Source: Stercorarius parasiticus
Lineage: Eukaryota > Chordata > Aves > Charadriiformes > Stercorariidae
Length of the DNA stretch: 64,000 bases
Assembly (NCBI GenBank): GCA_013396915.1
Contig: VWZL01000203.1
Span: 636,886-700,885 of the forward strand
Reading direction: 5' to 3'
In this document: in pieces, positions 12,661 through 26,102 of the stretch
How positions within the stretch are numbered: the first letter of the stretch is position 1
Layout of the letters: each line of letters opens with the position of its first letter
The notes under the pieces: generated by a model
What the model was told of the DNA's origin: nothing
Database searches by the model: none
What the model saw: the letters and a program-made list of their open reading frames with translations, nothing else
Position numbers and translations under genes: made by a program

Positions 12661-15600
12661 GCTCTGATATTTTTATTTTCAGCCCTTCCTTTTGGATACA
12701 GCATGAAAGAAAAAAAATCTCAGAAAGTACGCAGGTCAGATATACACCTTGGGATGTCTTTGCCATACAATTACAGGGCAGTATGCCTGTACAGGCACCT
12801 CTTGCACTTCTCTCAATAGGAGCTGAAACATGGCCTTACTCAAGCTCAGAGTTGTTATCAGTCAACCTAAGCAAAACCAAATCTTCAGCAAGTGAAAAAA
12901 AGTTACTTGTTTCTCCCCACGCTGTATTTTGTCCCCAGAGGAAAGAAGCCAGGAATGTACTCCCTTGGTAGGAAGGATAAAAGGGAGAAACTTTATCACT
13001 TTGGAAATGACCTTGCTGAGTTCCTCCAAGACAGTCTTGTTTTACATCTATCAATTATAAAGATTAAGCATAGGAGCATAAGCAATCCTCCCTAGTATGC
13101 CTAGGCAGCAACAAGAGAGAGGAAACAAAATACCTAATTTAACGGGAGTCGGTGAATCCGAAGGGCAGAAGAGTCAATGGGGAATCAGGCCCGCCAAAAC
13201 TTTGCTCCATCAGACTGTTGAGGTAAACTGCCTCTTCTGTTTTCCTGCTGCCAACATGATTCCTCAGGCATCAGCTCTGGTGAGATCATTAGCCTGCACA
13301 AGGTATCCCTCTCAGCAGAATTAAGTCACAGTCTCCAAACATTCAGACATCATGACTCAGGCCTCTTAGAGGCACAAGATTTATCTTTAAAAGGCCTTAG
13401 ATTTGTTAAGTATGTGTGTGTCTAATCTGATAAAACTTTAAATGCTCTTTTACCAGTCTTTTGCATAAAAGATCAGGACAGATTAGGATATGCCTAATCC
13501 TTACTGTGAAATTCTGACAATGCTGCAGGCAGTGGGAGTTCTGCTGGTGACTTCAATAGACCAGACACTTCTTTTGCTTTCATCTCAGGAACTTTTGCTG
13601 CTGGAGAATGAAAGTCTCATTTGTGAATTACAGAGGAAAAATAGTTTTCTTCCTTTGTAATTGAAGAAATTGGTGACCAATGGGTCAATTTGAAAGAAAT
13701 TGTTACCCCATACAAGAAATGGGGGGGGNAACTGTTATTAAAATTAAATTAAATTACCTAAGATGTCATTTCTTAGATCCTATGAAAGCAGGGTACATTT
13801 GGAGTTTATTACAGACAAGCAAACAAGCAATACAAGAGATGTTTCTTTGATAATAAGATGATATTGTGACTCATTTTTCATATGTCTATTGGACTACGTC
13901 ACTATGTAATTTGTTGGCCAGTGGGCTGCCTCTCCCATGAAAGCTCTGGTAATTAATGCAAGCTCACCAAAAGCCTTAAATCTTTTCTGTGGTGCAGTTT
14001 GATGCTAATATGAACTTTGACATCCAAAAAGAGAGCTTCTCCACTGCTTCTTCAATGCTGCAGAGAAGACAGTAGCAAAGACATATCTCATCGCAGCAGG
14101 ATCTTGAGAGAAAGATCTCTAGGTTGAAAAGAGGGGGAAACCAGAAGCTGGAGATAAGGATCAAGGTGACGTAAATAGCTGAGCGTCTACATCCATCAAC
14201 TAGTGGTAGTATGGGAAATTTCTGAAGGTCTGCGTAATTAAGAGGAAAACATGGCCTTTGGTGTAACTGGATGGAATATCTCAGATACTTGCCTTTTTAG
14301 TTCAGAGGAGCAATCGCTTCTACAGGGCCCAAGGGCTGTAATGGTTTGATTTTAGTAGTAAATCAGTTCCACAAATTCCTTATGATCTGGAGACGGAAAA
14401 CAAGAGAAGAAACAGCTTTTGAAGCTTATGCCAAAGTCTCAAAAGCTTTTTGAGGTATATGGTCTTCCTGTGAGCCACCAGAGCATTAGAGCATCCAAGG
14501 GCAAAGCCACATGGGAATGATGTCTGGGATGCAAAGTTAAACATGTTGGCTCTGCCAAAACATGTTCCAAAGACCAGTATGCTTCAAGCCTATACTATAT
14601 TCAAGCACTGTGTGGTCCTTCAGGATTAAAAGTGCCATCTAAGATCAGCAGTCTGCTCTCACATCCATGGTGGCCATTCAAGTAATTTTCTTTGACCACT
14701 CTTGCTCCCATTCCCTGAGCCGGAGTGCATTATAGCAAAAAATGATGGAAAGAAACACTACGAACAGCAATTGGCAGAGCCACTTCTCATTTTCTAGACT
14801 GTCTTGTTCATAAATAACCTGAAATCAGACACCAATTTTAAAAGATTTTTCCCTTGCAAACATCTGGACAGAGTGAGAGGAAAATGAAGCCATGCTCTAT
14901 CTCACCAGGACGTTACTGCGAGAGGAGCTGGAGGAAGCTGCTCACTGAGATTTCACATAGGTTTGCTCCCCACCCCAAGAGCATGGTTCCACCACTGACT
15001 GCATGTAGTCTCTGTGTACCATCTCCTCCTGTCCGGTGATTTTGAATAGCTGAAGTGATAGAACTATTGCTTGATGTGCTTCTGTATTTCTATAGGATGC
15101 CAGTAGAGGGCAAAGATGACTTTAGGCTTGATGTGAGAAATCATACGGGATGCCCTGCAGAGCAGAAAAATTGCATGACTTAGGGGAAAACACAAAAATG
15201 AATGGGAGTTTGGGAGAAAGAGGTGTCCCAGGACCTCTTCCTTAGCTCTTTTTCCTGTCTTGTGAGCACAAGTTTCATGCTCCATGCACACAGCAAAGCA
15301 CCATGAATCGTGGTGGTGAGCCCCACGCTGCCATGAGACCATTGCAGGACCCGAGGGGCTGTCAGGCTCAGGCCCAGAGGAGCCCGTCTGTCTTCATCAG
15401 GACAGATGTGTCCCTGCCTGGTTGAGGTGCTGTTGGTCCCCACCATGCGTAGGAAAGGGACAGGCCTGGCTACTGCATCTGTTGTGAACAGAGACTGCTC
15501 TGTTACACTGGGTCAACCCTCCCTTCTTCATCAGCTTTCCCTCTGTCTTTCCTGAACGACCTGCTTAAAATGGGCTACAAGGAAGGGTCTTCCATTGGTA

Positions 15601-16309
15601 TCACATGGAACCTCGTGGTAGCTATTTCCCACATCTTTACCAGGAAAGCTTAAATAAAAGAGTAAATAAGGTTTTTTTGGCTCTAGTCTAGGGAAATGTA
15701 ATTAGCTGTAATAAAAACAATCTTTAAAGGCCTTGTAATCTAAATAACCCAAGAAATTAAGACTCAGAAACACAGATCTTATTTAGATCCTTTCCCTGAG
15801 CTGAATAAAACATGATTTACGTCAGGAAGTATTTCAGATGATCTCTAACATACCTTAGTAAAGTGATTTTTCTTCTCTTTTCACTGCAATTTCAAATCGT
15901 ATGTCCAGCTGATTTATCAGTTCATTATAACATGCTTTTCTTCTGCACAAGCAAATCCTAGGTATCTGAGAAGATTGTTTATTCCTCTGCTCCAGAAACA
16001 GAAATAGCTTAACATTTTGTAAAATTGCAGGAGTCTGTCTCAGGAGCTGATGTAAAACCTTTCACATAGATACACACACACACAAAATCAGGGACAAAAC
16101 TGTAAGTGAATTGTAAATAAGCTTCTTGTTCTTTTTTGTGAGGCAGCTGTTTTTATAAAACTTCCCAACAGTCAGAGGTTTTACCAGTTCTCTTACCCGT
16201 GGGGGGAATGATGTTCCTCAGAGATACCAGTTGCTACTTTTTAGCTGTGGCTGTGCAAACATCTGTGCTACTCCGGAAGGCAAAGCCTATCACAGAATTT
16301 CTTACCTCT

Positions 16310-16405
16310 TTTTTCCATCCCTCCTATTAAACGATGGGGAAAATGAGCGGGGACCTGCTACACAGCAGTGAAAGGCCACCAAATTCAGAATCCAGAGGAC
16401 TATAA
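16310..16405 (+). repeat. Possible L2/MIR-like scrap
   Basis: AACGATGGGGAAAATGAGCG near 16330, then CTACACAGCAGTGAAAGGCC and TTCAGAATCCAGAGGACT, loosely follow the same L2-type block as at 10110 and 51250. The match is short and weak. Confidence 0.25.
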
Positions 16406-16832
16406 TCAAGAGATGACTGTCATAACTTTACATGCATGACAATTGATGTACAGTACAACCGCTTCATCCAAGTCGCAAAAATCCGTACATGTGATTGAAA
16501 AGCAATGGAAGGCGAATAAGGAGTGAGAGGAAAAGCTAGGCAAGGAGGACACACTGTTCAAGGAAAAGCTGCTTGAAAAGAAAAAATCCTTCCTTCCTTT
16601 CAAGAAGAAAATCAGATGGAATACATTGGCCTAGGCATAGCAAACTTTGCCTTAACACTATTGTATCCAAACACTCAGCATTGGAAAGAGGAGCCAGACA
16701 ATGAACTAGAAGATCCCATACAACATCATTTTCCAATGGCCTCGACAGCTAAGGAAGCTCAGGAAATAGAAATTATACGAAGTCTCCTTGTCTTTTTGTT
16801 ATTTACACAGTTTCATTCTTTTTTATGTTAGT

Positions 16833-17151
16833 AGAATTATAGAATCACAGAATGTGTTGGGTTGGAAGGGACCTTTAAAGGTCATCTAGTCCAACCCCCC
16901 TGCAGTAAACAGGGACATCTTCAACCAGATCAGGTTGCTCAGAGCCTCATCAAGCCTGGCCTTGAATGTCTCCAGGGATGGGGCCTCCACCACCTCTCTG
17001 GGCAACCTGTTCCAGTGTCTCACCACCCTCACTGTAAAGAACTTCTTCCTACTGTCTAATCTAAACCTACCCTGCTCTAGTTTAAAACCATTGCCCCTCA
17101 TCCTATCGCTACATGCCCTTGCAAACAGCCCCTCCCCAGCTTTCCTCTAGG
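16833..17151 (-). mobile_element. CR1 LINE, 5'-truncated 3' end
   Basis: Read on the minus strand, this is the 3' end of a CR1 non-LTR retrotransposon. It encodes the last part of ORF2 (frame 17101-16886, containing [19 protein letters not shown] and [12 protein letters not shown]), followed by the short 3' UTR and a tail related to the ATTCTRTG repeat, here GATTCTATAATTCT. The ORF2 C-terminal frame is still open for about 70 codons, suggesting moderate age. The 5' part is missing, as is usual for CR1 insertions. Confidence 0.93.
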
Positions 17152-17354
17152 CATTTCCTGTAGTACATTTGAACCATGTTAGGGCAGCCACTTAATCTTG
17201 GTAAGTGGAAGAGAATATTTTATTTCTGAGATATGTATGAAACATTGCAACTGGTTTCTAGCAGACAATCAATATACTGATTACACAGTATAGGAATACC
17301 CTAATTATACAATATAAGAATAATGTTAGGGAGCTATAAAAATATATCAGGCCT

Positions 17355-17990
17355 CTCAGAAATGGACACAAACCACAGAAATGTAAAGCTGAAAGGGACC
17401 TCAAGACATTACTGAATTTGCCCTTTTGTACTGGGGGGCAGTAAATGTAGCAAGACCATTCCTGACAGCTGTTTGCATAACTGTTCTCAGATCCTCCAAT
17501 AGTTTGAAGTCTATGCCTACGTAGGAGAGTTTATTGCTCTTACAGTTGGAAAGCAATTTGTAGCATAAGGGTCTGCCTTGTTTATTGCAATGTGGACAGA
17601 TTTCTTTTCTACTTTCTCCAAGGTCTACAAGAACAGCTAAGCCCCCGCTTAGCACTCTTCAGCAGTCTTTTACCCATCAGAAAACTTATGCATCCTAGCT
17701 GGTTTGTTTTCTTTTCTAGTCTGCATAAACCCATTTTTTCAACCTTTTCCAATCGTTTTCTCAAACGTCACGCTTTTCTAAAACATTTTCTTGTTGCTGT
17801 GATACACACTACTCTCAGCTTATCTACAGCTTCCTTAAAACCTGAGGATCTGAGCCCATACTAGCCTCATCGTCCTAGAGAGCGGAATAATACCTCCCAT
17901 CTCTCACAAATGCTACTTTTGCTCATACATCCCAGGATAACACTCATCCTTTTGGAAGTCATTGGACTTGTTTGGTAGGAGAACTTTTAT
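17355..17990 (-). mobile_element. Ancient CR1/L3-like LINE remnant, antisense
   Basis: The plus strand gives a degraded complement of an old CR1/L3-type 3' region: AAAGCTGAAAGGGACCTCAA at 17385, AAGACCATTCCTGACAGCTG near 17452, TAAACCCATTTTTTCAACC near 17724, TCTTGTTGCTGTGATACAC near 17788 and AATAATACCTCCCATCTCTC near 17886. These match, in order, the terminal block, post-RT region and RT-end segments of that family. It lies only 200 bp from the younger CR1 at 16833. Confidence 0.6.
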
Positions 17991-20900
17991 ACTTCCCAGA
18001 TCCTTTCATGCAATAGTAATTCTGACACTATTCCAGACCTTTTATTTGATTTTAATTATCTTTAAATTGTTTGGGATGACTTTCTTGAGTTGAGAATGGG
18101 ATTTTAAGACTTCCTGACATGGGCTCTATACTGACGCATGCTGCTTTTTTTCTCATGAATTCTGTTTTTAGATTCTTCCTATTTTGCTGCCCAGAGGCCT
18201 CTGCACCCAGGGCAGCCAAAAATTAAAATTAAGATGAGAACAGGAACTAATTATTTCTACTTGCTAATAAGACCAGAAAATGATCATTAAATTAAACTTC
18301 AGAGAGTTGCATGTTACACATAAGAAAGATTAGGCTACCTGAAAAAAGAAATCTGCTAAGAGGTGGTGGAAACACTACCAGTAGATCTCACCAAAGCTAC
18401 AACTAGCTGGCTACTCGTTGTCAGCACACAGTTGTACAGATTTGCTTACTGCAAGGAGTTGTAAGTCAGAGAGGAAAGAGGTCTGCTCACGCTCTTTGAC
18501 CTTCCAAGGCTATACATAGCATAAAACAGCTAAGGGAAAACTAAGCTTGCATTAGGGATCCTCTGAAGGAGACTTACCTAGGTCCTGGTCGGATCCTGAC
18601 GGAAACGGTACCACTACCTCCCGCTGCAAGAAGATGGGTGAATGAAGAAGCAGCAACAAGACATGAGAAACCTCACAGTTTGGAGGAACAGGGAACAAGG
18701 TTAATCTCCTCAGTAATTGTCAGCTGCCCTCCTGAAGAGTCTTTGCCGCAAGAAAAGGTTGTACACTTCTCATGAAGCATATGCACATCAGTTTTTGTTT
18801 AAATGTCATATAATGGACACCTTCAGTGTGAAGATGTAGGCTTAGCTCCTTTTAACCCTTGAAGATCCCTGTGCTGATTCAGAGGAAGAGAGGAAACACC
18901 TCTCTCTACTGTTTGCTCCTTGTGAGTAGATGCTAATTTTTGCTTCCCCAAACTCCTTTCCTAGCAGGTGGCATATGGCAGGATATGCTCTGCCCTCCTC
19001 TCCTGTGGACTCCTGTTAAGGGAACATGCCACATCCCAGAGTCCCAATGCACAGGGATACTTGAAGAAAGAGCCTTCAGCTCCAACAAGAGAAACAACAG
19101 AAAGTGTCCTAAAGCTGTTGCATTCACACAAACTCATGTTCTTACCCTTCGCACTTCAAACATCAGCCAGGCCTAAACATAAGCCAAAGCAAACATCTGT
19201 TTAGCAGGACATGGGTATACAGAAGACTCTTCTTCATCTGTAGTTAACAGGGCTTCGTATTCCCCCTCATGTGGAGTACCTACTCTGCGCAGATGCTCTG
19301 GAGTGAGGGTCACCCCATTGTCGTCCTCCTTCCTAAAGCTCTAGATGATTACTGTCCTCATCTAGCCCTGTTTCTCGTTCCCAGGGTTACATTTTAGTGT
19401 ACAAATACAAGTACTTTGATGGTGCCAGCTATCCCTGGTACTTGAAGAAGACTCCTCTACCTCAGTTCCTGACTAGGCAGCCAAGAGGTATGCAAACTAT
19501 CTGAATGCCACTGATAACTCTACCTGGGGCCAGTGGCACCTGCCATCTATGGTCTGTTCTTCTGTGTCTGTAATCAGCTGATTGACCCCACCTAAAATGT
19601 TCCCCTTACACTCCCTAGTGCCATAATACACTAGAATTCAACTATGGCACATGGTACCAGGTACATCCATGCTATGCGCTTGTGCTCTCATGCATTACTA
19701 GCTTTCTATAGACTCCTTGGTAACACAGATGGCAAATCTCTCACTGGGGGCTTCTGCATGGACGCAGTGTGGGAGCCCATTCCCACTCCTGCCCTCTCAC
19801 TGGTGGTTCTGGGGTCACTTAGATTCAAGTGTTATGAAATACCCAACCAATTCCTCACATTGGTCTGCGATATTTTTAAAGTCACAGTTTTGTCATTTAT
19901 TGGGAATAACTGTAACTGGAAAAGTAGCACATATGGTTTTCTCTAGTGCTTAAAAAAATTCCACCGTGGGAGTTTTCTGTACCCTAAAGACTCGACATGT
20001 AGGCTGTCTAGCTTATATTGGTTGCCATCTGGCTCTCAGTCCAACTCTTTGTTTTCAGTCTCCAGGCCATTATGTCTTTAGTAAATAATCAAACATATTT
20101 TGTTCTATTCAGTTTCTTTTCTTCTGTTGAATTGTTGATTAGGAGCCAAAGGTTTATTTAAACAGGTGATAACTTTTCTGCTTGCTTGGTGCAACTGGAA
20201 CACAGTTTTAGGTCACATCTACATGACAAATATAGTCATGTCAAGCAATCTGAACACACAGCAACAAGCTAAAATGTTTCTAAGGCTTTGGAAGCCTTCT
20301 GGAGAGTTCCAGACAAAAAGAACTATCCTCCAAGTTCAGGGGCTGGGAGGGAGGGAGCCAGCCCCCAACTTCAGGAGCAGTAGGGACAACCACGGTCATG
20401 AAGTGGGATTGGGGAATGTAGGAGTAGTGGTAAAAGGAAACTGGAGCAGGAAGAAGGGGAGGAGGAATATGGAGCTGGAAAGGGCACAACTACAACTCAC
20501 AATAGGCACAGCCTCTTTCAAAAAAATATTTTGGACCCCAGCCTCACTAAAAAGTCTCTGCGAGTATTTAGATAGGCTTGCCTAGTCCACTTCATGGCCC
20601 TGTAGTGAAGCTCTACCCTTGCTCTCACCGAACCACATCCCTGCAAATCTAAATCCACGGCAGATGTAAAGAGCATGGCTGAAAACATGCAAAAGGTTGA
20701 ACTTTTTCACCGAAGGAAGCCATGACCACTCAGCTAGGTGCCTTGGCTGTTCAGCCTCTGTCTCCTTTAGCTGAAGCGGTTCAGGCTGGCACTCACCAAG
20801 CAGGAGAAGCCAAATCTATCTTCTGGCTGTCAGCCTGAAACGCCAAGCGGCCGTTGTGTCCTGCCTGCAGGCAGCCGTGACGTTCCATGGGGGCCACAGG

Positions 20901-22744
20901 AATTGTAACAGAACAGATGCAACGCAGCAGAGGAAAGGGAAAATTAAGACAGAAAAGAAAGGAGAAAAGCGGTGGGACCCAGCAGAGACAGACAAAAGAG
21001 ATGGAAGTGGTATCCTTCCATGAAAAATCAGCTGGGTCATTACTGTGTAGGTCTGAGTAGAACAGTGTTTGCAACCAGTTACTGCTCTCCCCATGCTGAA
21101 TCTTCTTGTTGTTTTTTTAAAGAATGGTCATTTTACAGTAAACAAACTGTGATAACCCAAAGCCTTTTCCTCCTTCTCTGAGCCAGAGGAAGCTAAGTTT
21201 ATCCCAAGCATTTCCAAAACCACATAGCATTTGAAGGCACAATAATATATGGGGGCCAGAAACTTTTAAATAAAAGCCAGTTAGAGCTTCAATCCATTTC
21301 CACCTTATTTTTAATTTTTATTGCATTCTCTGAAAGAAAAATTCTGTCTCAAGCCTACACATTTTAACAAGCTGCCAGTTCTTTCCTGTGGATTTTGCAG
21401 CTTTCAGCTATTATGCCCCCGTAAGATTATACTTTTCAGCTACTGAAAAACATAATAGAATTAAACGCCATCAGAGAAGTCAATATCACTTGGCCAGGCA
21501 ACATCTTCAGAAAACTGCTTGAAATTTTTTGCCAGAAAACTTATTTCCTAGTATTTTGGAGCAAATCTCCCCCCAAATAACATTCCTCAGTTACTATAGT
21601 TTCGGGCCTCAGATTTCTTGTCTACTTGGTACAAATTGTGTCTATTGCCCTATAAAAAAATAATTGTTCTTGGTTCAACACATCCCTTTAACTCTGCGTG
21701 AGTTGTCACTGGTTGTGCTGGGGTTATCAGCGTGGGGGCTAAATGTCAGGGTCTCCCCTCAATTTAAGCAGCCGTAAAGGATGGAGAACTGCACCAAAGA
21801 GCTACAGAGGCTGAAGTTTAAAAATAGGTATTCACTTTACAGTCTTGCCTTCACCTAATCCTTATTGTCCATCTCAGAGTCTAGTCTGATGTTTTAGATT
21901 AAAAAGCTTCACTTCCTGAAGAAACGCAGCACAGAAGAAAATCTTAAAACCTAGGCCTCCTTCCTTATATGAAGGAAAGCCCCCCCCCTTGCAAGCCTTT
22001 CTCACTTCAAGCTAAGCCACCAATTTTCTATTATTTATTAAAAACTGACAACGACAAAAACAGCCAAAGAGGGCAGCGTCCCCCTCAGATGTCCAAGGCA
22101 TATTGCTTACTCTTGTTCTTGTATTCATTTCCCATTCTAATCAGCAATTAAAAAGCAGACCAATTAGCTTAGTATTTTTCCTTCCTTTCCAGCCGTGCCA
22201 GAGATGGAGTTGGCAGAAGTCCCAGGCCGAGAGGAATAGAAAACATCAAAAAGAGGTTGTCTGTGTCTCAAGTCTTGATTTGTTCCTTTACTTTTCGCCA
22301 ACTGCTAACGTACAACCAATAAGCCGCAAATACGAAGGTTGCCAGAGAAGGACAACACAGCCTTATGAATAAACACTTATCCTCTACCTTCAGAAGCCTG
22401 GGACTTCTATTTCAACAAGAACATGGATTTATTTTGCATTCGCATGCACATATTTGGCAGTTCTGCCCAGCAACCAGGAGTACATAGGAACGAGTGCTCC
22501 TCTGCACCCAGTTTATTTTGATCAGTATGGGTAGGGCCCAACCCACAAATAAGCACACAAGAGGATTTTTGTCTCTGATCTTAGCAGCATTAGGAATTGC
22601 AATACTTCCTTATACACCCAGAAACTTAACTAGATAAACAAAATTACGATCAACAAGTGCCCAAAGCCGTAAGAGTCCAGAGAGCAGTGCAGGGCTGTCG
22701 ACAGGCCTTGAACGGGATTTTTGCTCTTGGTGTGGGACTATGGT
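17991..22744. other. Intergenic DNA with no recognised feature
   Basis: Non-coding sequence. ORFs of up to 139 codons (20166-20585) lack any recognisable domain. Confidence 0.6.
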
Positions 22745-22990
22745 CATTCACAGAATCACAGAATAGTAGGGGTTGGAAGGGACCTCTGGAGATCATCCAG
22801 TCCAACCCCCATGCCAGAGCAGGGTCACCTAGAGCAGGTTGCACAGGAACGTGCCCAGGCGGGTTTTGAACGTCTCAAGAGCCGGAGACTCCACCACCTC
22901 TCTGGGCAGCCTGTTCCAGTGCTCTGCCACCCTCAAAGGAAAGAAGTTCCTCCTCATGTTTAGGTGGAACTTCCTGTGCTCACAATTAAA
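22745..22990 (-). mobile_element. CR1 LINE, 5'-truncated 3' end
   Basis: Minus-strand CR1 tail. It contains the ORF2 C-terminus ([20 protein letters not shown], then TFKTRL) and the conserved 3' UTR block whose complement reads GGTTGGAAGGGACCTC, ending with two GATTCTGTGA-like units. About 245 bp remain. The frame is open through the CR1 part. Confidence 0.93.
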
Positions 22991-25900
22991 AGGCATATCA
23001 TGGTGCCACACGCTACTTTTACATTCAAATAAGATTAAAAGCGTGTCAAAGTACTTCTGTTTTTTCCTGAATAAATAATGCATAGATCTGATCTGAAAAC
23101 ACAAGTACTTTTGTTTGGCATATTTAGGAAAGTATCCAAAGAAATTTGACTAAAGGTTAGCATAGGAAATTTCAAAGTGTCTATGGGGAAAGCGTTAACT
23201 TCCACTTCAGATATTTTGTATTTTAACCTCCTTACCCCAATTTCAGAATTCCTATTTTCAGGTCTTTTTGTTCTGATTTCTCTGTCATTCACGGCCCCAC
23301 CCTAGCAAGGAGAAAAGGTGGGGGCAGAGTGTGTTTTCCACAACTTCCTCCATAGAGAAAACAACATAACCATCAAAATATGGAGAGGGAGTTGTCACTA
23401 TCTCTTTTCTACTCTTTCCCACGAGCAGCAAGGAGCAACAATAGGGAAGCAACTTCTGGCATCCCATAAAAAAATATTCTAAAAATATAAAAATAAATCT
23501 CTTTTGTTACAGTTGTTTCAGTTCAACTTGTAAAAAGCCCAAAGTTATTATTAAAATATTTCCATCAGAATATTTCTCATATGTCAATTTATTTCTCTCA
23601 TGTATATTTTCTAACCAGGAGTTCTGGCTACATGCTGTATTTGGAAGCTTGGCCGTCAGAGGAAGCCCTCCTAATTAGAGCATGTTACCTGACTTTCAGG
23701 GAGCCTCTGTGCAGGATAATGCCTCTGGCAGCCCAGTCTGCCTCAACTCTCCCTTTCCAGATAAGCCCTTTTAATGTGAAATAGCAAATTTCCTTAGTCA
23801 GCGAGCTGACTTTGTGGGCATTTCGTTTCGGACCTCTGTCCTCCTATCAGTTGGGGTACCACTCCCTGTACTAGGGTGGCTGTGTAGTCCAAGATAACCA
23901 GTGCTTGGATTTGTTTTTGTCCCAAGACATAGAATACCTGCTTGGACACCCATCTGTGTCTCCACAAAACATCCCCAGCATAGGCTGTGTTACGCTTCAT
24001 GGGTCTGGTTTTCCTGGAAGCTGGGATGGAAATCAAGGCAGTAAAGGTGAGAAATCCACCCCTTTTCCCTGAGACTTTGCCCACATGCAAAGGGCAGGGG
24101 GGAGGTTGCACCACCACAGTGGATCAGCAGGAGTTGCATTAGCTGCATGGCAGAAGGCGGCATCTGCCAATAAGAAAGTGAAAAGCGATCCTTTAGCAAA
24201 CCCTTCAAGTATCCCAGGCTGTGCAAGACCTGTAGGTGATGAACACGTTTGAGAGGAGAGCTAAGGGCCTGCCAGGGAAAGGTAATGCCATGGGATCACT
24301 CTCAGGGAGAAGTGTGGCCCCTGGCAGGGCTAGGTTTGCTCCAACCCAGCCATCTATCCCCCTTGTTCCTCAGGCATGGAGTCAAAATAAAGCCACAGCC
24401 TGCTACCGCGCTGTGAAGCCAGGCAGGGTGCATGGAGGAGACCCAGTCTGCAAGGGCTTTCTGGAACAAAAAGAAGTCAAATCTAATGGGTGCTGTGCTC
24501 AGCCCAACCTTTTACTCCTAGATATTACAGTATTAGCTATCTTACCACGGGGAGGTTGGGGCTAAAAACAGGTTTAAAAAAAAAACCGCAACAAACCCCA
24601 CCCAATCCTTGCTAAAAGGCACAAGTCATGAATTTAAAAAGAAAACTCTTCCTGCTCAAACCAGAGGGCAACAGAACCTCCCCCACCTCACCACAGGTCC
24701 TTGCATAACAGTTGAAAGCGGTATGTTTTGGGTTCTTCAGGACTTAAGTCCAGCTACAGGAAATTGCCCTGAATGGAGTGAAGTAGTATTTTCCTGTGTA
24801 AAACGGTCCTGAACAGCAGCTCTCAACCTGCTATGTCACTGTCTTCAGACAGACAGAATTCAAGATTTGAGTTCTCCATTTCCATGAACTGCAGGTTGCT
24901 GGTATCATATTGCACCGTGCATTGTAAAGACCTGTGATAAGCGTTCAGTGAAAAGATTTCAGTTTTTCCAAGTGTCAGCTGGTCTGCGATTTTTATCTGT
25001 TAAGCTATTGTGTTCAGAGCGAAGCCAGGCATGGACCATAAGAACAAGCGCTTAACAGATACAGGTTTATCCTGTTTTCCTACTTCTTGCTACCCTACCC
25101 CCTATAAATTACTAACACTCTACTAAAATAGCGAGGGCAGAAGGTGAATAATAGTCTGTGGGCTCCAACCTGCTGGGAGCGATAGAAACGTTATCAGGTG
25201 CTTACCAGACTTGAAGTTATGTCCTGCCCTCAGCTCCATGAGGGGACCCCACCTCCCTCTTTGGCTGTTTTTGGCAGCAGTCACCCGTCAGGCACCTCCA
25301 CCTCCTCCTCCTCCACTGTTGTGGGGCTGGAGGAAAATGTAGAGATCGGCTACCCTTACTCAAATCATGACAGCATCCCCCCCTTCCCTCCTGTGCTTAT
25401 GCATCTCCCCACTTTCCTAGCTCACACCTCAGCAATTTCACTCTCTTCACCTCAGGCTGAGGTTGTCCAGTTTCTGCGGGTGGTTCCAACTCTATGATGG
25501 GTATCACCAAGTCGCATTTTGCTACCCATTAAGGTAGGTAGATACCTGTTTTCCAAGTTGTTTTAAGGAAACTGCTGGAGTTGAAGGACTGCAAATACTT
25601 CTAGGCTGCAAAATGGTGAACAGCGCTGCTAGAAATCTTGTGAAAATTCATAAACAGCTACTCAGAAATTTTAATAGCTCTGGCATAAGATTCAGATAGC
25701 AGTCTATCACCCACTTTATTTTACTGATTAATTCTAACGATTCCTGTCTCAGTGCATCTTCTTTAAAAGCAGCCCCACGAAAAAAGACACAGCCCCTAGA
25801 ATAAACTTTTGTTTATCTTGCAACAGCTGTCCAAAATCCTCCTTGAATAATACTTTGCTGTGCTGTACCTAATTGAAGACCAGATGCCCTTGAACTGAAG

Positions 25901-26079
25901 TCATCAACACCCCATACAAGTACAGGCCATCTGCTTACATAAAACAACTTGCTTTATCAGCTCCTTACCTTCCAGCTCTTTGGGCCAGGACCAGTCTCAT
26001 CTGTGAGGTGCATTACAAGTGTAGGGAGCTGTAAAAAGAGATCTCAATTTCTTGATTGCCATCGTCATCATGACAGAGA
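22991..26079. other. Intergenic DNA between the CR1 copy and the KCNK5 3' end
   Basis: No gene, RNA or repeat recognised. The 109-codon ORF at 24236-24565 and the 99-codon ORF at 25198-25497 have no recognisable product. Confidence 0.6.
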
Positions 26080-26096
26080 GGATAAATTGTAAAATT

Positions 26097-26102
26097 TTTA
26101 TT
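26097..26102 (-). terminator. KCNK5: Candidate distal KCNK5 poly(A) signal AATAAA
   Basis: The minus strand reads TTTTGCAATAAAAATTTTAC, then a T/C-rich stretch (TTTATCCTCTCTGTC) about 15-25 nt further on. This is a plausible cleavage context, preceded by a strongly A/T-rich segment typical of a 3' UTR end. Its use is an inference. Confidence 0.4.

Larger units (their letters stand above)
10323..16309. other. Intergenic DNA, mostly unannotated
   Basis: Apart from the palindromic cluster and the ancient CR1 remnant listed separately, I see nothing recognisable. One ambiguous N lies at 13729 after a run of eight G. Confidence 0.6.

Noticed and set aside
1..26000. Search for SAYSD1 or GLP1R exons, the expected neighbours
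   Set aside because: No ORF or splice-bounded segment resembling either protein was seen; these genes probably lie beyond the window.
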